Source: Armatimonadota bacterium (GTDB lineage Bacteria > Armatimonadota > Abditibacteriia > CG2-30-59-28). Taken from it: a stretch of DNA of 15,233 nt. Location of the stretch: positions 1 through 15,233 of the forward strand of contig JACQGJ010000639.1 in the NCBI GenBank assembly GCA_016199605.1. Direction: 5' to 3'. Positions within the stretch are counted from its first letter, which is position 1, and every line of letters begins with the position of its first letter. The notes under the pieces were generated by a model. That model was not told where the DNA came from and did not search any database. It saw only the letters and a program-made list of their open reading frames with translations. The position numbers were made by a program, and so were the translations under genes. Positions 6,229 through 12,824 of the stretch are shown here, in pieces.

Positions 6229-7260
6229 ATGAACCGGCTCGCGTTTTGGCTTACCTTGGTCCTGCCTCTGGCGTCTTTGCAGGGAGGTCACACCGAGGAC
6301 GACATGCCTCCCCGCTTGTTTAACCCGCTCCTGAAGCGGATGGTCTGCAGGAAAGTGGATCAGCCTCCCAAGATTGATGCCCATCTGGAGGATGCTGCCT
6401 GGCAGGTCTCCGATATCGCCGCGGAATTCAGCAGTCTGTCCAACTCCAAGCCGACGAATCCCACTACGTGGGTCACCTGTCACGACGCCCGGTTTATCTA
6501 CTTTGCTTTCCTTTGCAGGGATGATCAAGTGATTGCGACCAGCCCTTCAGGAGAAGAGCCTCCGCCCGCGGACTCCGTAGAGATCGACCTGGTGACCGAT
6601 GGCGCCCTGGGGGCGGACCACCGGTTTGGACTGACGGCTGCTGGAAGTCGATGGCAAGCCCGACATGGCGACAGGTCATGGAAGCCGCTGCCCGACTGGT
6701 CAGTCGCCACTCGAACCACCGATACCGGTTGGACCGCCGAACTGGCAATTCCTCTTGAGTCGGTAACCACGGAGAACAAACCCGAAGAGTGGCTCGTACG
6801 CGTCTTGCGATGGGACATTTCGACCAGACGGAACTCGGAGGCAAGTAGCTGGACATTTTTCGGGAAACCGGGTGTCAGAGAATCATCGGTCTACGGCGAT
6901 TTTTTCTTCGACTCGAACAACCTCTCCGGCAAGCGCCGGATCCTTCAGATGGTTGAGCCTGACCGCCCTGCCGATTACGTTCCCGATAACGGGGCTATGC
7001 TGGCACAACGTCCTCGGGTGATCCGTTGGGCGGAAGAACCTGCCGCCATAAGGTACGAGCTACAGGTTTCCCGCTCACCGGATTTCCCCTCCCGCAAGAC
7101 TATGACGTTCGTGACCTCCGGTCCAAAAGCCGATCCTTCCTCCACTTACCACCCTCTCGTGGGTCATTGGTACTGGCGATATCGCATCCGAACAGCGGAT
7201 GCTCGAGTCACCTGCTTCGGTCAGACTCGATCGTTCGTTGTCTTGCCGGCCAAGAAGTGA
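6229..7260 (+). CDS. Secreted CBM9-like protein with heparinase-type Fn3 domain
   Basis: The 343-residue product starts with a signal-peptide-like segment (MNRLAFWLTLVLPLASLQGG). Residues about 39-225 follow the CBM9-like carbohydrate-binding pattern: PPKIDAHLEDAAW (46-58), VTCHDARFIYFAFLCRDDQV (82-101), ADSVEIDLVTDG (114-125), FGLTAAGSRW (133-142), GWTAELAIPL (167-176) and WDISTRR (195-201). The C-terminal part resembles the Fn3-like N-terminal domain of heparinase II/DUF4962 proteins: RPRVIRWAEEPAAIRYELQV (261-280), SPDFPSRKTMTF (283-294) and HWYWRYRIRTAD (313-324). No lyase or hydrolase domain follows. ATG 6229 is preferred because GGAG (6219-6222) lies six bases upstream; the ATGs at 6217 and 6223 overlap that site. 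It begins 20 bp after the PilT-like gene and ends 15 bp before miaA. It probably binds glycan outside the cytoplasm; the ligand is unknown. Confidence 0.72.
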   Translation: MNRLAFWLTLVLPLASLQGGHTEDDMPPRLFNPLLKRMVCRKVDQPPKIDAHLEDAAWQVSDIAAEFSSLSNSKPTNPTTWVTCHDARFIYFAFLCRDDQVIATSPSGEEPPPADSVEIDLVTDGALGADHRFGLTAAGSRWQARHGDRSWKPLPDWSVATRTTDTGWTAELAIPLESVTTENKPEEWLVRVLRWDISTRRNSEASSWTFFGKPGVRESSVYGDFFFDSNNLSGKRRILQMVEPDRPADYVPDNGAMLAQRPRVIRWAEEPAAIRYELQVSRSPDFPSRKTMTFVTSGPKADPSSTYHPLVGHWYWRYRIRTADARVTCFGQTRSFVVLPAKK

Positions 7261-7275
7261 GTCCCGGACCCCTGC

Positions 7276-8355
7276 ATGGTGAAGCACTCCCACGAAGAGT
7301 CGGTTACTCAGACTTCCTGCCTGCCCACAGAGGCCAGCTACGCGCGATCCTCGAGAGCTGCTCCGGGGGGCTTCAAGGTCCCGTTACTGGTAATAGTGGG
7401 CCCGACGGCCGTCGGGAAGACCGAACTCTCCATCGAGGTCGCTGAACGCCTTGCAGGTGAGATCGTCTCCGGGGACTCCGCGCAGGTGTACCGGCACATG
7501 GATCTTGGCACAGCGAAACCCACCGCGGCGCAGCGGCTGCGGGTGGCGCACCATCTCCTGGATATCGTGGACCCCGAAGAAGACTACAACGTCGCCCGTT
7601 TCCAGAGGGACGCGGCAGAGTCCATTGCCCAGATTGCCGGCAGGGGACGCTTGCCCTTGCTGGTGGGAGGAACGGGGCTGTATGTTCAGGCTGTCGTCGA
7701 TGGCCTATCCCTCCCCGCAGCGCCCCCCGACCCGGTGTTTCGCGAGCAGATGCGCGACCGCGCCGCGCGCGAGGGCGCTGACTCGCTTCACCGGCAACTG
7801 AAGCTTGTCGATCCGGTCTCGGCCGTAAGGATTCACCCGAACGACCTGAAGCGAGTGATCCGCGCACTGGAAGTCTTCCATTTGACCGGATCGCCCCTTT
7901 CCTCCTTTCAGACGACAGGGATGGCCCCACCCACCGACACGGGGATGTGCCTTGACCAATCCACTTCCAGTCGGTATAATGCCGCCATCGTCGGAGTCTT
8001 CCGCTCCCGCCAGTCACTGTACAGCCGCATTGAGCATCGCATTGACGCGATGCTCTCCGCAGGTTTTCTGGAAGAGGTTCAACATCTCAAGAGGCGTGGG
8101 TGTCATCTCGGCATGACCTCGATGCAAAGCCTGGGCTATCGGCACGGGTTGCTTTATCTGAACGGAGAGATCAGCTTCGATACGCTGACAACTCTCTGGA
8201 AACGAGATACCCGCCGGTTCGCCAAACGGCAATTCACTTGGTTTGGCCGTGATCGTCGTGTTAACTGGTTCGACTTGGAGTCGATGGAACAGGAGGAGGT
8301 CGTGACACGCATCCTGGACCTTGCTCGACACGTGGTAGACACCAGTTCACAATGA
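7276..8355 (+). CDS. miaA: tRNA dimethylallyltransferase MiaA
   Basis: MiaA transfers a dimethylallyl group to N6 of adenosine 37 in tRNAs that read codons starting with U. The protein has the P-loop GPTAVGKT (42-49), SGDSAQVYRHMDLGTAKP (65-82, with D67 the expected catalytic aspartate), LLVGGTGLYVQAVVDGL (128-144), HPNDLKRVIRALEV (187-200), the MQSLGYR motif (283-289) and TRRFAKRQFTWFGRD (312-326). At 359 residues it is longer than the usual 300-320, because about 36 residues precede the first strand (VPLLVIVG). No later start lies before the P-loop, and the Shine-Dalgarno support for ATG 7276 is weak. The start is therefore the least certain part of the call, with GTG 7279 as the alternative. 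It is followed by hfq, the common miaA-hfq order. Confidence 0.96.
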   Translation: MVKHSHEESVTQTSCLPTEASYARSSRAAPGGFKVPLLVIVGPTAVGKTELSIEVAERLAGEIVSGDSAQVYRHMDLGTAKPTAAQRLRVAHHLLDIVDPEEDYNVARFQRDAAESIAQIAGRGRLPLLVGGTGLYVQAVVDGLSLPAAPPDPVFREQMRDRAAREGADSLHRQLKLVDPVSAVRIHPNDLKRVIRALEVFHLTGSPLSSFQTTGMAPPTDTGMCLDQSTSSRYNAAIVGVFRSRQSLYSRIEHRIDAMLSAGFLEEVQHLKRRGCHLGMTSMQSLGYRHGLLYLNGEISFDTLTTLWKRDTRRFAKRQFTWFGRDRRVNWFDLESMEQEEVVTRILDLARHVVDTSSQ

Positions 8356-8361
8356 TGTACC

Positions 8362-8406
8362 GAAGGTCGCCGGGTTGCGGAGCTTTTGCTCCCGGACCCA
8401 ACCTTC
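8362..8406 (+). promoter_or_regulatory. Nested hairpin between miaA and hfq
   Basis: A 45-nt imperfect hairpin: GAAGGT (8362-8367) pairs with ACCTTC (8401-8406), GGGT (8372-8375) with ACCC (8396-8399), and GGAGC (8379-8383) with GCTCC (8388-8392) around a TTTT loop. No T tract follows, so it is not a classic terminator. If transcription runs from miaA, it lies in the hfq leader. It could stop, process or regulate the message. Confidence 0.45.
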
Positions 8407-8424
8407 TGGGGATCCAGGAAAGAT

Positions 8425-8451
8425 GAGCCGCAGCACCCACGAAACCGGCTC
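8425..8451 (+). promoter_or_regulatory. Second hairpin in the hfq leader
   Basis: GAGCCG (8425-8430) pairs perfectly with CGGCTC (8446-8451) around a 15-nt loop. It follows the first hairpin by 18 nt and precedes the hfq Shine-Dalgarno site (8475-8480) by 23 nt. A regulatory role is inferred only from structure and place. Confidence 0.3.
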
Positions 8452-8484
8452 GACTCTTCATGATGTTTACTTGCGGAGGAAACT

Positions 8485-8751
8485 ATGATCGCTCAACAGG
8501 GAAGCTTGCAGGACAAATTCTTGAATTGCGTGCGTAGAGAGGGCATCGGGGTCGTCATCAATCTTGTTGACGGCAGCCAATTGCGGGGGAACGTCAAGGG
8601 CTTTGACAACTTCACGATCCTTCTTGAGGCGGGGGGGAAAAGGCAACTGATCTACAAGCACGGCATCACGAGCATTCTTCCTGCAAAGGATCCCTCCTCT
8701 CTGACACTCAACAATGCAGGCAAGCCGTCAGGATCACCCGACGAGGAATAG
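8485..8751 (+). CDS. hfq: RNA chaperone Hfq
   Basis: Hfq forms a hexameric Sm-like ring that anneals small RNAs to messages. The 88-residue product has Sm1 (VVINLVDGSQLRGNVKGFDNFTILL, residues 23-47) and the Sm2 signature YKHGITSI (57-64). The proximal-face residues Q9, F43, Y57, K58 and H59 line up with Q8, F42, Y55, K56 and H57 of the Escherichia coli protein. GGAGGA (8475-8480) is four bases ahead of ATG 8485. The short acidic C-terminal tail (PSGSPDEE) is much shorter than in enterobacteria. It sits between miaA and dapF, 12 bp from dapF, so all may be cotranscribed. Two hairpins upstream may affect its expression. Confidence 0.95.
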   Translation: MIAQQGSLQDKFLNCVRREGIGVVINLVDGSQLRGNVKGFDNFTILLEAGGKRQLIYKHGITSILPAKDPSSLTLNNAGKPSGSPDEE

Positions 8752-8763
8752 GAAGCAATTCTC

Positions 8764-9600
8764 ATGCGGTTTACGAAAATGCACGGTCTCGGCAATGACT
8801 TCGCGATCGTTGATCCCAGCGTCCAAGAGATCACGGAAACCCAATTTCCGGAACTTGCCCGGAAGTGGTGTGACCGCCACTTCGGTGTCGGCGCCGATGG
8901 GTTGATCTTTGTCCTGCCCACCGAACGAGCCGACTTCCGTATGCGCATCTTCAATCCCGATGGCAGCGAGGCTGAGATGTGCGGAAACGGGATCCGATGC
9001 TTTGGCAAGTACGTGTACGAGCACGGGCTTTCCCGACGGAACCCCTTGACGGTGGAGACGCTTGCGGGTCTCCAGACTCTCGATCTGAACGTTGAGCACG
9101 AGGTGGTGAAGTCCGTGGAAGTGGACATGGGACAGCCGATCCTTCGCCGTTCCCAGATCCCCATGTCCGGTGAGGATTCCGAGAGCGTAATCGGCGAGCC
9201 ACTTGACGTTGAGGGCGCCGAGTGCACAATCACGTGCGTCTCCATGGGGAATCCTCACGGCGTCCTCTTTGTGGAGGACCTCGACCAAGTGCCCCTGTCG
9301 GTGCTTGGTCCGCAGATCGAAACTCATCCGGCTTTTCCTCAGAGGATCAACGTGCATTTTGCCCAAGTGCTCTCACCCACCGAAGTTCGAATGCGCGTGT
9401 GGGAAAGGGGAGCTGGAATCACTCTGGCTTGCGGCACAGGCGCATGCGCGGTGCTTGTTGCCGGAGTGCTGACCGGACAAACTGAACGGAAGGCGACGGT
9501 TCACCTTCCCGGTGGGCCGTTACAGATCGAGTGGAAGGCAAACGGCCACCTCGCGATGACGGGCCCGGCGGCGGAAGTGTTCGATGGAGAAACCGCTTAG
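8764..9600 (+). CDS. dapF: Diaminopimelate epimerase DapF
   Basis: DapF converts LL- to meso-diaminopimelate for lysine and peptidoglycan. The 278-residue product is of normal length and shows both halves of the pseudo-symmetric fold. The two catalytic cysteines are C73 in MCGNGIRCF (72-80) and C223 in LACGTGACA (221-229). Other family motifs are MHGLGNDFAIVD (6-17), DRHFGVGADGLI (37-48), NPDGSEAEM (64-72) and SMGNPHGVLFV (160-170). ATG 8764 follows GGAAG (8751-8755) by eight bases, and that site overlaps the hfq stop codon. It is 77 bp upstream of dapL, the enzyme that supplies its substrate, so the two form a functional pair. Confidence 0.97.
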   Translation: MRFTKMHGLGNDFAIVDPSVQEITETQFPELARKWCDRHFGVGADGLIFVLPTERADFRMRIFNPDGSEAEMCGNGIRCFGKYVYEHGLSRRNPLTVETLAGLQTLDLNVEHEVVKSVEVDMGQPILRRSQIPMSGEDSESVIGEPLDVEGAECTITCVSMGNPHGVLFVEDLDQVPLSVLGPQIETHPAFPQRINVHFAQVLSPTEVRMRVWERGAGITLACGTGACAVLVAGVLTGQTERKATVHLPGGPLQIEWKANGHLAMTGPAAEVFDGETA

Positions 9601-9677
9601 GGCGCAGTTAGGCGGTATCGACCGAGATCCCCGCCGAACCCACGCTCTCCACATTTCCTTTGAAAGGTTGTGATCAT

Positions 9678-10862
9678 TTGCTGCGTGCCCAACGACTGGA
9701 TAAGATTCCCCCTTATCTCTTCGCTGAGATCGGTCGCAAGATCGCCAAAGCGCGCGCCGAGGGGAAGGATGTAATCTCGCTCGGCATCGGCGACCCGGAT
9801 CAGCCCACCCCGGACCACATCATTGACGAGTTGGTTCGAGCAATCCGAGACGGGGCGGACCCCAACCGGCATCGCTATGGGGGAGACCTCCCCGTCAAGG
9901 AGTTCCCTGAAGCCGTGGCTCAGTGGTACCAGTCTCGTTTCGGCGTGGACCTTGACCCGGGAACGGAGGTCCTGACCCTCATCGGCTCGAAAGACGGTAT
10001 CGCCCACGTTCCCTGGGCGTTCATCGATCCCGGTGATGTCGCGCTGGTTCCCCAGCCGGGCTACCCGGTCTATAACGTGGGCACTCTCTTTGCGGGCGGC
10101 GAATCTTATTTCATGCCGCTGCTGGAGCAAAACGAGTTCAAGCCCGACTTCGACGCCATCCCTTCCGATGTCGCCGACAAGGCCAAGCTCATGTGGCTCT
10201 GTTACCCGAACAATCCGACGACCGCAGTGGCGGATCTTGAATTCTTCCGGAAAGCCGTGGAGTTCGCACAGAAACACGATCTACTGATCTGTCACGATTC
10301 GCCCTACAGCGAAAATACCTTCGATGGCTACCGATCACCCAGCCTTCTTCAGGTGGAAGGCGCCAAGGAGGTCGCCATCGAGTTGAACTCCCTCTCCAAG
10401 CCGTACAACATGACGGGTTGGCGCATCGCCTACGCTGTCGGTAAGGCCGAGGCGCTGGCGGCGTTGGGGTTGGTGAAAGAGAATTGCGACTCGGGGGTGC
10501 TTCGGGCAATCCAGTATGCGGCGATCAAAGCTTTGACCGGCTCACAAGAATGCGTTGAGGCGATGAATCGTGTCTATCAGCGACGGCGCGACCTGGTTGT
10601 CGATACGCTGAATCGGAATGGCTGGCGACTCCAGAAGCCCAAAGCTACGTTCTACGTCTGGGCTCCCATTCCGGAAGGCTATGCCGACTCTGCCGCGTTC
10701 GCGTCCGATATGCTGGACCGGGCCAACGTGGTGGTGACACCAGGACGAGGCTATGGCGAGGCGGGCGAGGGATACTTCAGGATCTCGCTCACGTACCCCG
10801 AGGACAGGCTTCAGGAAGCGGTGCAACGGATTGCCGCGGCGTTGGGGAACTATACTCGTTAA
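9678..10862 (+). CDS. dapL: LL-diaminopimelate aminotransferase DapL
   Basis: This pyridoxal-phosphate enzyme makes LL-diaminopimelate from tetrahydrodipicolinate in one step with glutamate as amino donor, bypassing the acylated intermediates of the DapD/DapC/DapE route. The 394-residue product has the DapL opening QRLDKIPPYLFAEI (5-18), SLGIGDPDQPTP (34-45), the substrate-region motif YPNNPTT (176-182), the PLP lysine K241 in SLSKPYNMTGWR (238-249) and TPGRGYGEAGEGYFRIS (354-370). I start it at TTG 9678, where AAAGG (9663-9667) lies ten bases upstream and the family N-terminus begins; TTG 9660 adds six residues with no site. The last three codons and the stop fall inside a long inverted repeat (10851-10955), so its extreme C-terminus is repeat-derived. 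Other class I aminotransferases are the only alternative, and the dapF neighbour favours DapL. Confidence 0.93.
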   Translation: MLRAQRLDKIPPYLFAEIGRKIAKARAEGKDVISLGIGDPDQPTPDHIIDELVRAIRDGADPNRHRYGGDLPVKEFPEAVAQWYQSRFGVDLDPGTEVLTLIGSKDGIAHVPWAFIDPGDVALVPQPGYPVYNVGTLFAGGESYFMPLLEQNEFKPDFDAIPSDVADKAKLMWLCYPNNPTTAVADLEFFRKAVEFAQKHDLLICHDSPYSENTFDGYRSPSLLQVEGAKEVAIELNSLSKPYNMTGWRIAYAVGKAEALAALGLVKENCDSGVLRAIQYAAIKALTGSQECVEAMNRVYQRRRDLVVDTLNRNGWRLQKPKATFYVWAPIPEGYADSAAFASDMLDRANVVVTPGRGYGEAGEGYFRISLTYPEDRLQEAVQRIAAALGNYTR

Positions 10863-10955
10863 GGGTAAAAACCCGCCCTTCCCCCTCACCTCGACCCTCT
10901 CCCCACGGGGGGAGAGGGCAGGGGTGAGGGGGTGTTTTCAACCGCAACGAGTATA
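10851..10955. repeat. 105-bp imperfect inverted repeat, MITE- or REP-like
   Basis: The element is bounded by a perfect 10-bp inverted repeat: TATACTCGTT (10851-10860) and AACGAGTATA (10946-10955). Inside these ends, the arms stay partly complementary (AAAAACCC/GGTGTTTT region). At the centre is a 24-bp arm pair, 10881-10904 against 10909-10932, matching at 21 of 24 positions around an ACGG loop. The central CCCTCACC...GACCCTCTCC / GGAGAGGG...GGTGAGGG type is a common dispersed intergenic palindrome in many bacteria. The ends read TATA on both sides, which would fit insertion at a TA dinucleotide. No transposase is present. It overlaps the dapL stop codon. Confidence 0.75.
10881..10932. terminator. 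Probable bidirectional terminator hairpin
   Basis: The core stem of the repeat (24-nt arms, 4-nt loop) is very stable and lies between the convergent dapL gene and tRNA-Leu gene. On the plus strand it is followed by GTGTTTTC, a short T run. On the minus strand it is followed by a G/C-rich stretch and then TTTTT (complement of 10867-10871). It could stop transcription from both sides. The function is inferred from structure and place. Confidence 0.45.
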
Positions 10956-10999
10956 AGGCGACACAAGGTATGGCTTCAGAAGGGGTGAAAAGAAAAGTG

Positions 11000-11086
11000 T
11001 GGTGCCGAAGGTCGGAGTCGAACCGACACGGCCTTACGGCCACTAAGCCCTGAACCTAGCGCGTCTGCCAGTTCCGCCACTTCGGC
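11000..11086 (-). tRNA. tRNA-Leu (anticodon CAG)
   Basis: A complete class II tRNA on the minus strand. The acceptor stem GCCGAAG/CTTCGGC pairs 11086-11080 with 11010-11004. Discriminator A is at 11003, and the CCA end is encoded (11002-11000). The anticodon stem CTAGG/CTTAG encloses the loop TTCAGGG with anticodon CAG (complement of 11050-11052). The long variable arm GGCC-GTAA-GGCC is typical of leucine tRNAs. The T arm is GTCGG-TTCGACT-CCGAC. CAG reads the CUG codon. Confidence 0.96.
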
Positions 11087-11117
11087 AACCGATGAACTAC
11101 TCAAGCGGACGGCTGAT

Positions 11118-11146
11118 AATATATCGGAAATCGTAGTATACGTCAA
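11118..11146 (-). promoter_or_regulatory. sigma70-like promoter for tRNA-Leu
   Basis: On the minus strand, TTGACG (complement of 11141-11146) and TATATT (complement of 11118-11123) are separated by exactly 17 nt, with five of six matches in each box. Transcription would start near 11111, about 25 nt before the mature tRNA. It lies inside the short region shared with the divergent diguanylate cyclase gene. Confidence 0.65.
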
Positions 11147-11176
11147 GACCGACGGCTGTATTGCTGTAATGCAATT

Positions 11177-12484
11177 ATGATCGAACTCAAAGAACGAGCA
11201 AAAAACATCTCTTTCGCGCTGGCAGGAGCCGGAGTACTTCTCGCAGGCTTCGGGTTCCTGGCCAAGGCCCCCGTCGCACACTATATCGCTATCGGCGGGT
11301 TACTGCTGTTGATGCTCGTAATGGCCACCTTGCTGACTACTTACGTATCGGCCCTCGCCGAGAAGGCGAGAGAGCGAGAAGGCAGCGCACAAAAGGCCCG
11401 ATCCGAGTTGATGTCTACAGTGCAGCAGAAGAAGGAAATCTCGGAGCGTTTTGACCGCAACAAGTTCCTTGCCGATCTTCTCAAGACCATCTCCGAGTCC
11501 AATGACCTGGATTCGGTTCTGGACCGAACCTTGGATCAGACGATGAGTTTTTTTGTCGCAAAGAGCGGCTTTGTCATGCTCATTGATGAAATCTCCAGAG
11601 AGCTGTACGTGGAGCGAGCAGCGGCGAAGGACGGACAGCCGGTCCATGCGGGTCGTCTTCCCATCGGCGAAGGAGTCGTAGGGTCGGTGGCAGCTACTGG
11701 CACGGCCCGTTTGATGGCAGGCACCAAGAAACTCCCGGGGCGATACCAGACAACGTCTCCGACTTCCCAGCAGTCGAACTCTGTGAGTTCGCAGTCGGCG
11801 CTCATGTGCGCTCCTTTGCGCATCGAGAAGAAAATCATCGGCGTACTGACCATCGAGGAGAGGGACAGTGATGATAACTTCAGCGAGGGCGACCTGGAGT
11901 TTCTGTCTCTAATCGCGGCAGAAACAGGCATCGCGATCGAAAAGGCTCGGCTGTACGAGCGGATGGAACAGATGTCAGTGACGGACGGATTGACCGGAGT
12001 GGCCAATCGGCGGCACTTCGATGCCCGGCTGCATGATGAGATTCTCAAAGCGAGGAGGTACAATCTCCCTCTCGCCGTAACGCTGATGGACATCGACAAC
12101 TTCAAATCCTTCAACGACACCTATGGCCACGCTGTAGGCGACGAGATCCTGAAGGCGCTGGCGGAAACGATCCGGGCTAACGTTCGCGATACTGACCTTG
12201 TGGCGAGATACGGCGGGGAGGAATTCGTGATCGTCTCTCCCGACTGCAAAGTCGACCAGGCAGCCGCCACTGCCGAGAGGTTGCGCGGGGTTGTCGAGGC
12301 TCTGGAGGTGCGGGGCAGTGATGAACACCCGAATCTGAGGGTTGCCATCAGTCTGGGTGTCGCGGTCTTCCCGGAAGATGGGCCTCACGAAGAGTCCCTC
12401 TTGAAAGCCGCCGATGATGCGCTGTACCATTCAAAGGAAAACGGGCGCAATCAGGTCACGCTATCGCATGATATCCGAGGCTGA
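11177..12484 (+). CDS. Membrane-anchored GAF-GGDEF diguanylate cyclase
   Basis: This protein makes cyclic di-GMP from two GTP. The 435 residues have two N-terminal membrane segments (about 11-28 and 35-56), a coiled-coil linker (60-95) and a GAF sensor domain (about 105-255, with LPIGEGVVGSVAATG at 161-175 and APLRIEKKIIGVLTIE at 212-227). A full GGDEF domain follows (265-430). The active site is intact: SVTDGLTGVANRR (267-279), MDIDNFKSFNDTYGH (304-318) and RYGGEEF (344-350). The inhibitory I-site R337-D-T-D340 lies in the standard position five residues before the motif, so product feedback is expected. ATG 11177 has no clear Shine-Dalgarno site; a small hairpin (11160-11175) abuts it. No phosphodiesterase or PilZ protein is nearby, so its output target is unknown. 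Confidence 0.95.
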   Translation: MIELKERAKNISFALAGAGVLLAGFGFLAKAPVAHYIAIGGLLLLMLVMATLLTTYVSALAEKAREREGSAQKARSELMSTVQQKKEISERFDRNKFLADLLKTISESNDLDSVLDRTLDQTMSFFVAKSGFVMLIDEISRELYVERAAAKDGQPVHAGRLPIGEGVVGSVAATGTARLMAGTKKLPGRYQTTSPTSQQSNSVSSQSALMCAPLRIEKKIIGVLTIEERDSDDNFSEGDLEFLSLIAAETGIAIEKARLYERMEQMSVTDGLTGVANRRHFDARLHDEILKARRYNLPLAVTLMDIDNFKSFNDTYGHAVGDEILKALAETIRANVRDTDLVARYGGEEFVIVSPDCKVDQAAATAERLRGVVEALEVRGSDEHPNLRVAISLGVAVFPEDGPHEESLLKAADDALYHSKENGRNQVTLSHDIRG

Positions 12485-12593
12485 CCGAAGGGATGCTCAC
12501 GGAGGAGAAGGAACTCGAGGTCTGGCGTAACTCGCCGTCCCTCGTACGCTGGTTCTCTCGTAGTCCAGCCATCTTTTGAAGGAAGTGACAATT

Positions 12594-12800
12594 ATGGGAC
12601 CGTTTGGAATGAACGAAATGATCGTCGTCTTGCTGGTGGTTCTGCTCTTGTTTGGCGGGAAGAAAATTCCCGAGCTTTTCCGGGCGATGGGCAAAGGTGT
12701 CAGCGAGTTCAAGAAGGGCGTGGAGGAGGGCAAAGCAGATCCGAAGGCTGATCCCTTGGCCCCACCTGAGATTGACGCGGACACGGGAAAGACTTCGTAA
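12594..12800 (+). CDS. tatA: Sec-independent translocase protein TatA
   Basis: TatA forms the translocation pore of the twin-arginine system that exports folded proteins. The 68-residue product has a short N-terminal periplasmic stretch, one membrane helix (MIVVLLVVLLLF, 9-20), the FG hinge (F20-G21) followed by GKKIPEL, and an amphipathic helix (FRAMGKGVSEFKKGVEEG, 29-46). A polar acidic tail ends the protein. The length and FG motif fit TatA/TatE rather than TatB. ATG 12594 has AAGGAAGTGA (12579-12588) upstream; the earlier TTG 12576 would place six residues on that site. No tatC is in the window, so this is an isolated tatA, as is common outside enterobacteria. Confidence 0.92.
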   Translation: MGPFGMNEMIVVLLVVLLLFGGKKIPELFRAMGKGVSEFKKGVEEGKADPKADPLAPPEIDADTGKTS

Positions 12801-12824
12801 CTGACTGCCGGACACCCAACGAGC

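Noticed and set aside
7373..8017. 214-codon minus-strand frame inside miaA
   Set aside because: Its product is a low-complexity Arg/Pro/Ser-rich sequence typical of antisense frames in GC-rich genes; miaA is certain on the other strand.
9597..10277. 226-codon minus-strand frame opposite dapL
   Set aside because: It lies wholly over the dapL 5' half and upstream gap and has no recognisable domain or ribosome site.
10881..10932. CRISPR repeat or part of an array
   Set aside because: The palindrome occurs once here, has no spaced copies and no cas genes nearby.
10976..11281. 101-codon minus-strand frame across the tRNA gene
   Set aside because: It translates straight through tRNA-Leu and the start of the diguanylate cyclase gene, so it cannot be a gene.
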